Source of the DNA: Pseudomonadota bacterium
GTDB taxonomy: Bacteria > Pseudomonadota > Gammaproteobacteria > Pseudomonadales > Azotimanducaceae
Assembly: GCA_022571415.1 (NCBI GenBank)
Contig: JACZXW010000017.1
Coordinates: forward strand, 1 to 35,712
DNA: 35,712 bases
Reading direction: 5' to 3'
In this document: positions 1-8,260 of the stretch, piece after piece
Layout of the letters: the number at the start of each line of letters is the position of its first letter
Numbering within the stretch: the stretch's first letter is position 1
Program-made: the position numbers and the translations under genes
The notes under the pieces: generated by a model
Database searches by the model: none
What the model was told of the DNA's origin: nothing
The model's input: the letters and a program-made list of their open reading frames with translations, nothing else

Positions 1-255
1 GAAAACTTTATCTCCCAGCTCGGTTCGAAGCTCCTCGAAATGCAATCTGCCTGGAACGAAGGTAACGCCAAGAATCTGGAAAAAGTATGCACGTGGATCT
101 TGAGGTATGGTGGAAGATTACATTTACCCGTCATTATCAGCGCAACTGAAGAACTCCAGTCCGCCATAAAACATGCTGATGTTGACAGAATTTCCCAGAA
201 ACTGTGGAACTTCATTGGGCTCTACAGCCATATTGAACTTGAAAGAAAACTTTGA
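1..255 (+). CDS. C-terminal part of an Hpt-like domain protein (5' end outside window)
   Basis: The frame is open from base 1 and ends at the TGA at 253-255, so the start lies upstream. The 84 visible residues are predicted helical and resemble a histidine phosphotransfer (Hpt) domain: AWNEGNAKNLEKV, then TWILRYGG, then EELQSAIKHADVDRI, matching the family pattern 'AW..GD...L...AHWLKGSGG....F....A..LE.A....D...I'. Hpt domains relay phosphate in histidine kinase systems. The position that should be the phosphoacceptor His (AHWLKG) reads CTWILR here, so Thr replaces His. If the alignment is right, this copy cannot carry phosphate and may be a scaffold or a decayed domain of a hybrid kinase. The domain match is made by eye; the rest of the protein is not visible. 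Confidence 0.55.
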   Translation, partial: ENFISQLGSKLLEMQSAWNEGNAKNLEKVCTWILRYGGRLHLPVIISATEELQSAIKHADVDRISQKLWNFIGLYSHIELERKL

Positions 256-292
256 AGATCGTTTACCAGCAGCAATTCAGTAACCTGGAGTT

Positions 293-1138
293 TCAACGCC
301 ACCTGCCCTCTGCAACCACGCGGACCTTTCCACCAACACGGATGTCATAGACAGCATCGAGCCTGGATGCCCGGAGATAAAGTTGCGACGGGCGATCAAT
401 TTCGTAACCCTGCCCGACGACAACTTCCACCTCGTTGCTGCCAAGATATTTAAATTCAACCAGATAGCTCGCCAGGCATCCATTGGCGCTTCCGGTTGCA
501 GGATCTTCTGCAACACCCAGAGCAGACGCAAACATTCTCGCCTGAATATCCTGCCTGTCGTTATAGCCACCATTACAGAAAACAAAATAACCATCGGCGA
601 GTTTGCCATCGGTAACTCGCGCCGCTTTCAGTGCCTTGTAACTGTTCAACGGCACCATTAGAAATTCCAACCCCGTAGATACAGGCAACACTGGGAATTG
701 GCGATCTATGTCAGACGCCTGTATGCCCAGTTCATCTGCTATTGCCTCTCTTGAAACTGGCTCGCCAAACCTTGGAGTTTTCTGCTTCATCCAGGAGACG
801 TCGTCTTCAGAAAAGGTCACCGGTATATTGCCAACACCAAGATTCAGAGTCAGTTCGCTTACGTTTGTTTTTAGAATTTCGTTTCTGATCAGGTAAGCGG
901 TACCGAGTGTTGGATGTCCGGCAAAAGGCAATTCCGAGTTCGGGGTAAAAATACGAACATCAAAACCCCGTTCAAGACTGCCGCCTGTAATAAACGTAGT
1001 TTCAGCGAAATTAAACTCATGGGCAATTTTCTGCATGTCGATCGAAGTTATATCAGCAGCATCAAGCAGGGTGCCCAACTGATTACCTGTGTAAGGCGAT
1101 TCCGCAAATACATCAGTGATGAAGAAAGTATGACTCAT
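293..1138 (-). CDS. PhzF family isomerase/epimerase
   Basis: 281 residues, the usual PhzF/YddE length. The N-terminus (TDVFAESPYTGNQ) is typical, and FNFAETTFI carries the Glu (about residue 46) that is the acid/base catalyst in PhzF. PFAGHPTLGTA (71-81) and EDPATGSANGC are the two signature motifs of the diaminopimelate-epimerase-like fold. The family catalyses proton shifts and epimerisations on small amino-acid-like or phenazine precursors in the cytoplasm; no other phenazine genes are present, so the substrate is unknown. Its ATG lies 2 nt after the stop of the upstream TauD-like gene, so the two are probably one transcript. Family assignment is firm, function is not. Confidence 0.9.
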   Translation of the reverse strand: MSHTFFITDVFAESPYTGNQLGTLLDAADITSIDMQKIAHEFNFAETTFITGGSLERGFDVRIFTPNSELPFAGHPTLGTAYLIRNEILKTNVSELTLNLGVGNIPVTFSEDDVSWMKQKTPRFGEPVSREAIADELGIQASDIDRQFPVLPVSTGLEFLMVPLNSYKALKAARVTDGKLADGYFVFCNGGYNDRQDIQARMFASALGVAEDPATGSANGCLASYLVEFKYLGSNEVEVVVGQGYEIDRPSQLYLRASRLDAVYDIRVGGKVRVVAEGRWR

Positions 1139-1140
1139 CG

Positions 1141-1953
1141 TTAAAAAGGTTTGTCGCCTTTGACCGTAACGCGAATTCCGCTGCGCGTTTGCGGGTAGTA
1201 ATCCCAGATGGCCATATGCTGGGTGCAGCGGTTATCCCAGATGGCCACAGAATCAGGCAGCCATCGAAACCGGCAATGGAAATTCGGATTTTTAACATGT
1301 TCAAACAACATTGCCAGCAACGCATCGCTTTCTGCCAGGCTAATCCCCTTAATCCGCCTGGTGAAGCCACTGTTGACAAACAAGCCCTTCCGTCCGGTCA
1401 CGGGATGCGTACGAATGACCGGATGCTCTGCCCTCGGATTTTCCCTCTGCGGTGGGTGTTCTCCATACAACCCCGTGTAATCTGCAGTATGCAACGCGGT
1501 CAGCGAATCCAATAACGTCTTTATGGGATCCGACAAAGCATCGTAAGCTTCATACATATTTGCCCAGAGCGTATCACCACCCTGGCCTGGCGTTTGATGG
1601 ATATGCAGAATGCTGGCCATGGGCGGCTCGATATCCGCCGAAACATCAGAATGCCAGCCTTCGCCGTTATTGCGCAAAGAGTCCTTGTCCGTATGGACTT
1701 TCATCAGTGCGGGATTATTGTCTGCGTAGGGAGCAGCGGGATGGATATGCAATTCGCCAAATCGTTCGCCTAACGCCAGGTGCTGTTCCGATGTCATCGC
1801 TTGGTCCCTAAAAAACAGTACCAGGTGATCCATCCACGCATCGTGAATCTCGCTGAACATTTCATCACTCAAAGGCCGGGTCAGATCAACGCCATGTATG
1901 ATCGCGCCAATACGCGGCGTTAACGGCTCAATTTCGAGGAGTTGGTATTTCAT
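1141..1953 (-). CDS. TauD/TfdA family Fe(II)/2-oxoglutarate dioxygenase
   Basis: 270 residues, close to TauD (283 in E. coli). The metal triad is visible: H101 and D103 in GWHSDVS and distal H246 in RCTQHMAIWDY. Arg residues at 257 and 261 are placed to bind 2-oxoglutarate. The N-terminal IGAIIHGVDLTRPL and GGDTLWANMYEAYDAL are standard family blocks. Such enzymes hydroxylate taurine, alkyl sulfates, phenoxyacids or similar small acids using O2 and 2-oxoglutarate; the substrate cannot be read from sequence. First gene of a two-gene minus-strand unit with the PhzF-like gene, and divergent from merT. Confidence 0.9.
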   Translation of the reverse strand: MKYQLLEIEPLTPRIGAIIHGVDLTRPLSDEMFSEIHDAWMDHLVLFFRDQAMTSEQHLALGERFGELHIHPAAPYADNNPALMKVHTDKDSLRNNGEGWHSDVSADIEPPMASILHIHQTPGQGGDTLWANMYEAYDALSDPIKTLLDSLTALHTADYTGLYGEHPPQRENPRAEHPVIRTHPVTGRKGLFVNSGFTRRIKGISLAESDALLAMLFEHVKNPNFHCRFRWLPDSVAIWDNRCTQHMAIWDYYPQTRSGIRVTVKGDKPF

Positions 1954-2142
1954 AATCTACCCTTTGTGGCCCAATATTGTACGCTTCCCCACGCAAGGGT
2001 ATCCACGGCCTCGCTAATCAATCGACTCGTCGGTCTTATTGGCAACAATGATCGAACCTTCCCTGGTGATACAATTTTCAACTCAGTCAGGGGCGCCATG
2101 CAACGATGGTTGATGGATGAGTCAGATAAGTTAAAAATCTGC

Positions 2143-2173
2143 TTGCACCTGCAGTTACTAGAGGTTTTAAAAT
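2143..2173 (+). promoter_or_regulatory. MerR-family type promoter/operator of the mer operon
   Basis: A -35 TTGCAC (2143-2148) and a -10 TAAAAT (2168-2173) are separated by 19 bp, the long spacer typical of MerR-family activated promoters. The spacer holds an imperfect dyad, ACCTGCAGTTACTAGAGGT, that resembles ZntR/PbrR/CadR-type metal operators. It sits 28 bp upstream of merT. No merR-like gene is visible in the window, so the regulator must be encoded elsewhere. Confidence 0.65.
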
Positions 2174-2200
2174 AGGTGGTCACAGGAGGCCAATTATCCT

Positions 2201-2584
2201 ATGGAAATTATCGAGAGCGCGACTGTCCTCACAAAATCTGACGTACAGAAGGGGCAACTGGCGGCGCTAGCAAGCATCTGTGGTGCGCTGCTGGCGTCTT
2301 CATGTTGTATCGCACCGTTAGTGCTGGTAACCCTGGGTGTGAGTGGTGCTTGGATCGGAAACCTGAGTGTGTTGGAGCCTTATAAACCGATATTTGCCGG
2401 TATAACTTTCATCTTTTTGGGTGCGGGATACTGGTGGAGCTACCATAAACCGAAAGTGGCCTGCGAAGGTTCTTTTTGCGCAAGCCCAGTATCGAATTAT
2501 TTGACAAAAAGCGCACTGTGGATAGCTGTATCACTGGTGATTCTTGCGTTGACTATCGATTTCTGGGCACCTTTCTTTTACTAG
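2201..2584 (+). CDS. merT: MerT-like mercuric ion transporter, inner membrane
   Basis: 127 residues with three hydrophobic segments (about 20-45, 60-80 and 103-125). The first carries the vicinal Cys pair in SSCCIAPLVLV that accepts Hg(II) in MerT. A second Cys pair in the loop (ACEGSFCAS) matches the MerT cytoplasmic-loop cysteines. MerT takes Hg(II) from periplasmic MerP and moves it into the cytoplasm. AGGAGG at 2184-2189 is the ribosome binding site. It is followed by merP and a GDCCVxC gene. No merA reductase is in the window, so Hg(II) would need an enzyme encoded elsewhere, or the metal may not be mercury. Confidence 0.9.
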   Translation: MEIIESATVLTKSDVQKGQLAALASICGALLASSCCIAPLVLVTLGVSGAWIGNLSVLEPYKPIFAGITFIFLGAGYWWSYHKPKVACEGSFCASPVSNYLTKSALWIAVSLVILALTIDFWAPFFY

Positions 2585-2622
2585 AGAGATTTTTAGGCAC
2601 ATTATCGCAATACTAGGAGAAA

Positions 2623-2940
2623 ATGATGAAATACAAGATCGAAGCACTACTGCTACTTTGTACCCTTATCTTCAATATAACGGCCTGGGCAGACTCTGAA
2701 ACAACTGTTCACCTTGCCGTGCAAACGTTTGCAGTGGAGAACATGACCTGCGCTGCCTGCCCTATCACTGTCAGAAAGGCGATGGAGAATGTGGATGGTG
2801 TCAAAAACGTAACCGTTGATATCAAGTCCAATACCGCAATTGCAGAATTCGACGGCAGTCAGACGGATGCCAACGAGATAGCGATGGCTGCCACCAATGT
2901 CGGATTCCCGACTTCAGTAATCACCAAGGAAGGTTCATGA
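2623..2940 (+). CDS. merP: MerP-like periplasmic mercury-binding protein
   Basis: 105 residues: a signal peptide (about 1-23, hydrophobic core ALLLLCTLIFNITAWA) then a heavy-metal-associated domain with the metal motif NMTCAACPITVRKAM. MerP normally has GMTCxxC; here Asn replaces the Gly. The two Cys bind Hg(II) in the periplasm and pass it to MerT. The spacing to merT is 38 nt with AGGAG before the ATG. The 3' end overlaps the next gene as ATGA (2937-2940), which indicates translational coupling. Confidence 0.9.
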   Translation: MMKYKIEALLLLCTLIFNITAWADSETTVHLAVQTFAVENMTCAACPITVRKAMENVDGVKNVTVDIKSNTAIAEFDGSQTDANEIAMAATNVGFPTSVITKEGS

Positions 2941-3155
2941 GCGAAAATCGCTTTGAAGCCTATTCAACAATTACCTGCCCGGAGTGCGGGCATCAGTCGA
3001 AGGATGAAATGCCGACAGATGCCTGCCAATTCTATTATGACTGCAAGGGTTGCGGCAAGCTTCTGCGGCCAAAACAAGGTGACTGTTGTGTGTATTGTTC
3101 TTTCGGGGACGTCCCCTGCCCTCCAATCCAGATGGACGCTGATTGTTGTGCCTAA
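2937..3155 (+). CDS. GDCCVxC-domain small cysteine-rich protein
   Basis: 72 residues with about ten cysteines. An N-terminal CPECGH and a central CKGCG make a zinc-ribbon-like knuckle pair, followed by GDCCVYCSFG, the signature of the GDCCVxC family. Members of this family are often next to merT/merP and sometimes carry selenocysteine; here all these positions are ordinary TGT/TGC codons. The start overlaps the merP stop (ATGA), so it is translated with merP. A cytoplasmic role in binding or handling thiophilic metal is inferred from context only. It ends in DADCCA. Confidence 0.85.
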   Translation: MSENRFEAYSTITCPECGHQSKDEMPTDACQFYYDCKGCGKLLRPKQGDCCVYCSFGDVPCPPIQMDADCCA

Positions 3156-3164
3156 GAGTTCAAA

Positions 3165-3399
3165 GTGAATCAATCCGATTTTTGGAATCCCACTTATCCT
3201 GTGGCTCAGCTACTTTTATGCGCACCTGGGGCTGTCATTTGTGCCTGCAGCACTCATGGCGACACCGGGATGTGAAATGCGCTCAATTCCAGCATTGCTC
3301 GCTCGATTTTCCGGCAAGCCAAGTAAAGAACGTCTCTGTCCGGTCGCTTTAATTTCAAAGATCGACGCATGGGAACTCAACCGGGCATCCAGAGGCTAG
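3165..3399 (+). pseudogene. Frameshifted small membrane-type ORF downstream of the mer genes
   Basis: A frame is open from 3169 to the TAG at 3397-3399 and reads like protein: GIPLILWLSYFYAHLGLSF, then PAALMATPGCEMRSIPALL, then GKPSKERLCPVALISKIDAW. It has a hydrophobic start but no in-frame start codon. The upstream GTG at 3165 (VNQSDF...) is in another frame. Removing one T from the T-run at 3179-3183 joins GTG-AAT-CAA-TCC-GAT-TTT directly to GGA-ATC-CCA. The likely reading is a fourth operon gene of about 77 residues broken by +1 nt, or a sequencing error in the homopolymer. I do not recognise the family. Confidence 0.4.
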
Positions 3400-3453
3400 G
3401 GAACAGCGCATTTACTATCCTGCTATCCTGTTAGTAGAGCAACAGGAACAGCA

Positions 3454-4149
3454 ATGAAACCAATTTGTCTTGTTACGGGAGTTGGTCCGGGCACTGGTCA
3501 GGCTATCGTAAAACGATTTTCGGCAGACTATGAAGTTGCCATGATCGCACGCAATGAAGAACGCCTCATAGCCCTTCAAGCTGAAACTGGCAATACTCAC
3601 ACCTTTGTCTGCGATGTTTCGGATAGCGCTGCCTTTTCCAGCACAATTAATCAGATCAAGAAAGATCTCGGGGACCCTGAAGTTGTTATTCACAACGCAG
3701 TCGGTGGTGCCTTTGGTGATTTTATGAGTATAAAGCCCAGCACACTGCAGAAAAATTTTGAAGTCAATACCATGGCACTGTTGCAACTAGGGCAAGCGCT
3801 GGTGCCTGCCATGATGGAGGCCGGTAGAGGCGTGATCATCTGTACGGGTAACACCTCTGCATTCAGGGGCAAAGCCAATTTCGCCGGATTCGCGCCGACC
3901 AAGGCGGCGCAGAGGATCCTGGCCGAATCCATGGCCCGCCATGCCGGTCCCAGTGGCGTGCATATCGCCTATGTTGCCATCGACGCCGTCATCAGCGTGC
4001 CCTGGGCAAGGGAAAGATTCAAGGACCAGCCGGATGACTTTTTCTGTCACCCCACGGATATTGCAGATCACATCTGGCAGGTTGCGCACCAGCCCAGGTC
4101 TGCCTGGTCCTTTGAATCTGTGATCAGACCATTCGGTGAGACCTGGTAG
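3454..4149 (+). CDS. Short-chain dehydrogenase/reductase (SDR), FxxxK type, copy 1
   Basis: 231 residues with a Rossmann start TGVGPGTGQA, a D-V dinucleotide-adjacent block (VCDVSD), HNAVGG for NAG, and ICTGNTSAFRG holding the usual Ser region. The catalytic YxxxK reads FAPTK (Phe for Tyr, Lys kept). The same change is found in the next gene, so it may be a trait of this subfamily and not damage. A reductase role on a ketone or enoyl substrate cannot be assumed without the Tyr. The gene ends 8 nt before the next SDR; the two form a tandem pair, likely an old duplication. Confidence 0.85.
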   Translation: MKPICLVTGVGPGTGQAIVKRFSADYEVAMIARNEERLIALQAETGNTHTFVCDVSDSAAFSSTINQIKKDLGDPEVVIHNAVGGAFGDFMSIKPSTLQKNFEVNTMALLQLGQALVPAMMEAGRGVIICTGNTSAFRGKANFAGFAPTKAAQRILAESMARHAGPSGVHIAYVAIDAVISVPWARERFKDQPDDFFCHPTDIADHIWQVAHQPRSAWSFESVIRPFGETW

Positions 4150-4157
4150 GAGTTATC

Positions 4158-4883
4158 ATGATCAAAACAGCCGTCATTATCGGTGTAGGTCCCATTGAAG
4201 GTCTTGGCGGTTATCTATGCACCCATGCAGCGAATAAAGGTCTGCATGTGGTAATCGCAGGTAGAACCTTGCGAAGCATCAAAACGGTCCGCGACGCGAT
4301 TCGCGGCAATGGTGGTGAAGCGACAGCAGTGGTGGCCGATGCTACCGATGAGTCACAGATTAAACAGCTTGTGAACGAAGCCGAAGCGATCGGTCCTATC
4401 GATCTTGCAATTTACAACGCGGGTAACAACTTCCCTGGCAACTTCCTGGAAATGCAGGCAAGTTATTTCGAATCCGCGTGGCGGGTCTGCACATTGGGTG
4501 GATTTCTTTTCGCCAGGGAAGTCATCAAGGCGATGATCGAGCGAAAGTCCGGAACGCTGCTGTTTACCGGTGCAAGCGCTTCGATGCGAGGCAGGCCTGA
4601 CTTTGCGGCCTTCACCGCGGGAAAGGCCGGCCTGCGTGCCCTGGCGCAAAGCCTGGCTCGAGAATTTCAGCCGCAGGGAATACACATAGGTCATGTGGTC
4701 ATCGACGGCGGCATCGCGGGCGAGAAAATTATCAGCAAATACCCCGAGTTTGTTGAACGCGCGGGTGAAGATGGCCTGGTTGGATTAGGCGGGATCGCCG
4801 AGGCTTACATGTACTTGTACAAACAGCCCCGCAACGCCTGGACCCACGAACTGGATCTGCGCACTTTCAAAGAGAACTTTTAG
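4158..4883 (+). CDS. Short-chain dehydrogenase/reductase (SDR), FxxxK type, copy 2
   Basis: 241 residues. It shows the glycine-rich GVGPIEGLGGYL, an Asp-Ala cofactor block (VADATDE), YNAGNN (the NAG motif), and FTGASASMRG with the active-site Ser region. As in the gene before it, the catalytic Tyr is Phe (FTAGK) while the Lys is kept. A good ribosome binding site (AGGAG, overlapping the region after the previous stop) precedes the ATG. It is convergent with the acyltransferase gene, 37 nt apart. The substrate is unknown. The pair of related, adjacent SDRs with the same Tyr-to-Phe change suggests a heteromer or sequential steps; this is inference. Confidence 0.85.
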   Translation: MIKTAVIIGVGPIEGLGGYLCTHAANKGLHVVIAGRTLRSIKTVRDAIRGNGGEATAVVADATDESQIKQLVNEAEAIGPIDLAIYNAGNNFPGNFLEMQASYFESAWRVCTLGGFLFAREVIKAMIERKSGTLLFTGASASMRGRPDFAAFTAGKAGLRALAQSLAREFQPQGIHIGHVVIDGGIAGEKIISKYPEFVERAGEDGLVGLGGIAEAYMYLYKQPRNAWTHELDLRTFKENF

Positions 4884-4920
4884 TCTCAGGCAATATCGTA
4901 AGCATCGAAAACTCTATCGT

Positions 4921-6066
4921 CTAGTCGGTCTTCCTGAATGGTGAATGTTCATTGATATAGTCGATCTCTTCCTGCACATATCGTTTTTCCTGCTTCAGGT
5001 AGCTACCCACCGCTTCCCGAAACGAAGCATTCACTATCCAGTGTGCACTGTAGGTGTGAGTCGGCATATAACCTCGCGCCAGTTTATGAGGTCCCTGGGC
5101 ACCGGCTTCTACACGTTGCAGGCGGTGATTGATTGCAAATTCGATCGCCTGGTAGTAACAAACTTCAAAATGGAGAAATGGGTGGTCCTCAAGGCAACCC
5201 CAATTACGGCCATAGAGACATTCGCTGCCGATGAAATTGATCGCCCCGGCGATATAACGTCCTGCTCTCTTACACATTATCAGTAAAACATGCTCCGGCA
5301 TTGTCTCACCGATGATCGAAAAAAACTGACGCGTCAGATAAGGGGAACCCCACTTGCGGCTGCCGGTATCCCGGTAGAACCTGAAAAACGCCTCCCAGTG
5401 TTCTTCTTTTAGATCGCTGCCACTAAGCAATTCAATCTCAATGCCGTTGGTCACCGCGTTTTTTCTTTCCCTCTTTATATTTTTCCGTTTTTTTGAGGAA
5501 AGATCACGCAGAAAATCGTCGAACGATTCATAGTTATGGTTGTGCCAGTGAAACTGTTTATCGGTTCGCTGCAGAAATCCCATATCGCCCATTCGATCCC
5601 ATTGGCTTTCTTCTGCAAAAGTGACATGTACCGAAGAAACCTCCATCTTCTCGGCAATCTGCATGATGCCGGACACCAAGTATTCTTCATATTCATGGCT
5701 ACTCGTTAGCAACCTTCTACCGGTGGCGGGTGTAAATGGAATGGAGCATTGCAGTTTTGGATAGTAGCGTCCGCCGGCGCGTTCGAAAGCATCCGCCCAG
5801 CTGTAGTCAAAAACGTATTCACCCTGGGAATGATTTTTGAGATACAGGGGGACGACACCTTTGACGCAGCCGCTCTCATCTTCCAGTAACAGGTGACGAG
5901 GCGCCCAGCCAGTTGCGGGCACTGCGGACTTACTTTCTTCCAGAGCATGAAGAAAGGCGAATGACAGGAACGGATCGAAAGGGACGGATGGGGGATTGGC
6001 ACATGCATCCCATGGCCCCTGGCCAACTTCACTGATACCGTTACAAACCTTTATCCTATAGGTCAT
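4921..6066 (-). CDS. FemAB-like / GNAT-type acyltransferase (COG3146-like)
   Basis: 381 residues from the ATG at 6066 (MTYRIKVCNGI...); a start five codons upstream at 6081 is possible, but homologues as I know them begin near the chosen one. Blocks typical of the 'peptidogalycan recognition' COG3146/PF04339 family are visible: DPFLSFAFLHALEESKSA near the N-terminus, KRKNIKRERKNA in the middle, and EAGAQGPHKLARGYMPTHTYSAHW near the C-terminus. The family shares the FemAB/GNAT fold and is thought to transfer an acyl or aminoacyl group, but no reaction is established. It lies 27 nt downstream of an LLM oxidoreductase, last in the minus-strand run. Confidence 0.85.
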   Translation of the reverse strand: MTYRIKVCNGISEVGQGPWDACANPPSVPFDPFLSFAFLHALEESKSAVPATGWAPRHLLLEDESGCVKGVVPLYLKNHSQGEYVFDYSWADAFERAGGRYYPKLQCSIPFTPATGRRLLTSSHEYEEYLVSGIMQIAEKMEVSSVHVTFAEESQWDRMGDMGFLQRTDKQFHWHNHNYESFDDFLRDLSSKKRKNIKRERKNAVTNGIEIELLSGSDLKEEHWEAFFRFYRDTGSRKWGSPYLTRQFFSIIGETMPEHVLLIMCKRAGRYIAGAINFIGSECLYGRNWGCLEDHPFLHFEVCYYQAIEFAINHRLQRVEAGAQGPHKLARGYMPTHTYSAHWIVNASFREAVGSYLKQEKRYVQEEIDYINEHSPFRKTD

Positions 6067-6093
6067 CGACCACCGCCCCATCCCAGGGTCAGG

Positions 6094-7128
6094 CTATAAC
6101 ATCTCGCTGGCGATCAGCTCCAGAGCTTCACGCTGATTAGCCGCAATCAGCATACTACCGACCTGCCCTTTGGAGCCCGCTTCTTTCCAGGCTTGCAGCC
6201 TCTCCTTTATTCGCTCTGCAGGTCCTACCAGGTGCACAGCATCAACCAGTTCATCAGGAACAGCCGCTATGGCTTCTTCCCTTTTACCCGACAGGAACAG
6301 ATCCTGAATCTTGACGGCAGCATCTTCAAACCCGAGCGCCTTTGCATAGTCGTTATAGAAGTTTTTATCCCGGGCACCCATACCACCAATATAGAGCGCC
6401 ATATTCCCCTTGATGGGCGCCCGGCAGGCATCAACATCATCACCCATCACACAGGTCACAAACGGAGCGATGTCATAGTCCATCAGGGTTTTACCCCCTT
6501 TCTCAAGCCCTTTGTTTATTGATTCTTCGAAAATGTCATAGCGCTCGGGATTCATCCAGATGGGGAAGACGCCGTCAGCTACCTCAGCACTCCCTTCCAG
6601 ACCCTTGGGCGTAATTGAAGCCGTGTAAATCGGAATCGACGTATCTGCCTGCAAAATACTCTTGAGCGGTTTACCGAGACCGGTGCCGTCGTCACCGCCA
6701 TAGGGCAGACTGTAATGAAAACCCTGGTGCGTAACCGGTCCTTCCCGGGCCATGATCTTTCTCATGATGCTGACGTACTCTTTGATTCGAGTGATAGGCC
6801 TGCCATAGGCAACCCCATGCCAGCCTTCCACTACCTGAGGACCTGATGCACCGAGGCCAACGATAAACCTGCCATTCGAGAGTTGGTTAAGGGTCATGGC
6901 GGTCATCGCTGCACAGGCGGGTGTTCGCGCAGGCATCTGCATGATCGCCGTGCCGACTTTGATGGTGTCTGTGTTGGCCAGTATCCAGGTTGCGGGTGTC
7001 ACCGCATCCGAACCATAGGCTTCAGCCGTCCAAACCGAATCGTAACCCAGGCTTTCCGCGTATTTTATGCGATCAATATCCAGGCTGATGACCTTGCCTG
7101 AATATCCGCTCATTACCCCAAGTTTCAT
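6094..7128 (-). CDS. LLM class F420-dependent oxidoreductase (Rv3520c-like)
   Basis: 344 residues from the ATG at 7128, chosen because a strong GGAGGGG site lies just upstream and the protein then begins [11 protein letters not shown] as family members do; the longer frame to 7341 would overlap the next gene by over 120 bp. A luciferase-like TIM barrel is indicated by [33 protein letters not shown] and [10 protein letters not shown]. The length and motifs match the F420-dependent Rv3520c group. Such enzymes move hydride between F420H2 and a small organic substrate. It follows another LLM gene and the F420 biosynthesis genes, which supports F420 over FMN as cofactor. The substrate is unknown. 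Confidence 0.88.
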   Translation of the reverse strand: MKLGVMSGYSGKVISLDIDRIKYAESLGYDSVWTAEAYGSDAVTPATWILANTDTIKVGTAIMQMPARTPACAAMTAMTLNQLSNGRFIVGLGASGPQVVEGWHGVAYGRPITRIKEYVSIMRKIMAREGPVTHQGFHYSLPYGGDDGTGLGKPLKSILQADTSIPIYTASITPKGLEGSAEVADGVFPIWMNPERYDIFEESINKGLEKGGKTLMDYDIAPFVTCVMGDDVDACRAPIKGNMALYIGGMGARDKNFYNDYAKALGFEDAAVKIQDLFLSGKREEAIAAVPDELVDAVHLVGPAERIKERLQAWKEAGSKGQVGSMLIAANQREALELIASEML

Positions 7129-7217
7129 GGTGTACCCCTCCTTTCTTTCAACAAAAAGTTTCAGTAAAAAGTCTCGCCAGATAGCTGCATCCAATTGTCT
7201 GATCAGCTGGTTTCCAC

Positions 7218-8213
7218 CTAAAAGGAAAATTTGCTGGCCGTAAATGCTTCGAATGTCGTTTGTGCTTCTGCTGGTGAAACACAGGAAACAATGTGCGTGG
7301 TTATTCCGCCATCGGCATACTCCCGAATCCTGTCCTGACACTCTTCCAGGGACCCCAAAATAGCGATGTCATCCACCAGCGCATCATCAAGCGCTCCGGT
7401 GGTCTTGGCCCTGTCTTTGGCTGCCCAGCCTTCAGCAATTGTTTTAGCAACATCTTCATAACCGGCCCAGGCAAGGAAGGCGTTATACACTGGTGTTGCA
7501 TAGTAGGGTGCAAAGCCCCTGCGAATGAGATCCCGCGCCCCTGGCTTGTCATCTGTCACGATGATCTGGTGGCGGCAGACGATTTCAACATCTTCCAGTT
7601 TCTTACCGGCACGTTCAGCACCGATCCTGATATGTTCCATCATTTTTGGAAGCGCGTCTTTCGGGAACAGATTCAAGATGACGCCATCGCTAAATTCAGC
7701 TGCTGCCTCCAGCATCTTGCCACGCAATGCCGCCATATATACGGGCTGTTCACCTGCTTCCAGGGGTATTTGCCTATAACCATGACTCTGGACGGTGTCA
7801 CCATCAAAATCTGATTTCTCGCCCGAAAGCATACTCTTGATAAGCAGGGTGGTTTCCTTAACCCGTGACAAAGGCTTCTCAAATTTTTGCCCATGCCAGT
7901 TCTCCATCATCGTTTGGCTCGAAGATCCCAGCCCAAGAATGAATCGTCCCTTTGACAGCTTGTTTAACACGTGCGCCGTCGAAGCAAGTACTGCTGGCGT
8001 TCTGGAAAAAACCGGAATAATAGCGGTGCCAATCCTGCACCTCTGCGTATTAATAGCAACTGCAGCAGCAGTCGTTAACGCATCCACACCTGAACTGTCT
8101 GCAAACCAGAGATCATCATAGCCTTCGTCTTCGGCCCATTTAGCGAGCTCAATGGTAGCCTCGACCCCGCGAGGGTCCGGGAGTGTCAATGCCGTTCTTT
8201 GGGGCACAGTCAT
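7218..8213 (-). CDS. LLM class F420-dependent oxidoreductase
   Basis: 331 residues with the luciferase-like fold: [52 protein letters not shown] and [13 protein letters not shown]. These are the motifs that line the deazaflavin pocket in F420-dependent LLM enzymes. It starts 47 nt after the stop of the FO synthase gene and runs in the same direction, so it is probably made with the cofactor it uses. It is clearly related to, but distinct from, the LLM enzyme that follows it, so the pair likely have different substrates or act in sequence. Confidence 0.87.
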   Translation of the reverse strand: MTVPQRTALTLPDPRGVEATIELAKWAEDEGYDDLWFADSSGVDALTTAAAVAINTQRCRIGTAIIPVFSRTPAVLASTAHVLNKLSKGRFILGLGSSSQTMMENWHGQKFEKPLSRVKETTLLIKSMLSGEKSDFDGDTVQSHGYRQIPLEAGEQPVYMAALRGKMLEAAAEFSDGVILNLFPKDALPKMMEHIRIGAERAGKKLEDVEIVCRHQIIVTDDKPGARDLIRRGFAPYYATPVYNAFLAWAGYEDVAKTIAEGWAAKDRAKTTGALDDALVDDIAILGSLEECQDRIREYADGGITTHIVSCVSPAEAQTTFEAFTASKFSF

Positions 8214-8260
8214 ACTGTTTCCTTGTTATTTTAATATTGTAGCTTGCAGGCCGTCTGCGG

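Noticed and set aside
3143-3352. 69-residue ORF downstream of the GDCCVxC gene
   Set aside because: It overlaps the frame at 3169-3399, which reads much more like protein.
4883-4921. Intrinsic terminator between the SDR and acyltransferase genes
   Set aside because: No stable hairpin with a T-run is visible in the gap.
7129-7341. N-terminal extension of the LLM oxidoreductase to 7341
   Set aside because: It overlaps the neighbouring LLM gene by more than 120 bp, its text is not family-like, and a strong ribosome binding site precedes the ATG at 7128.
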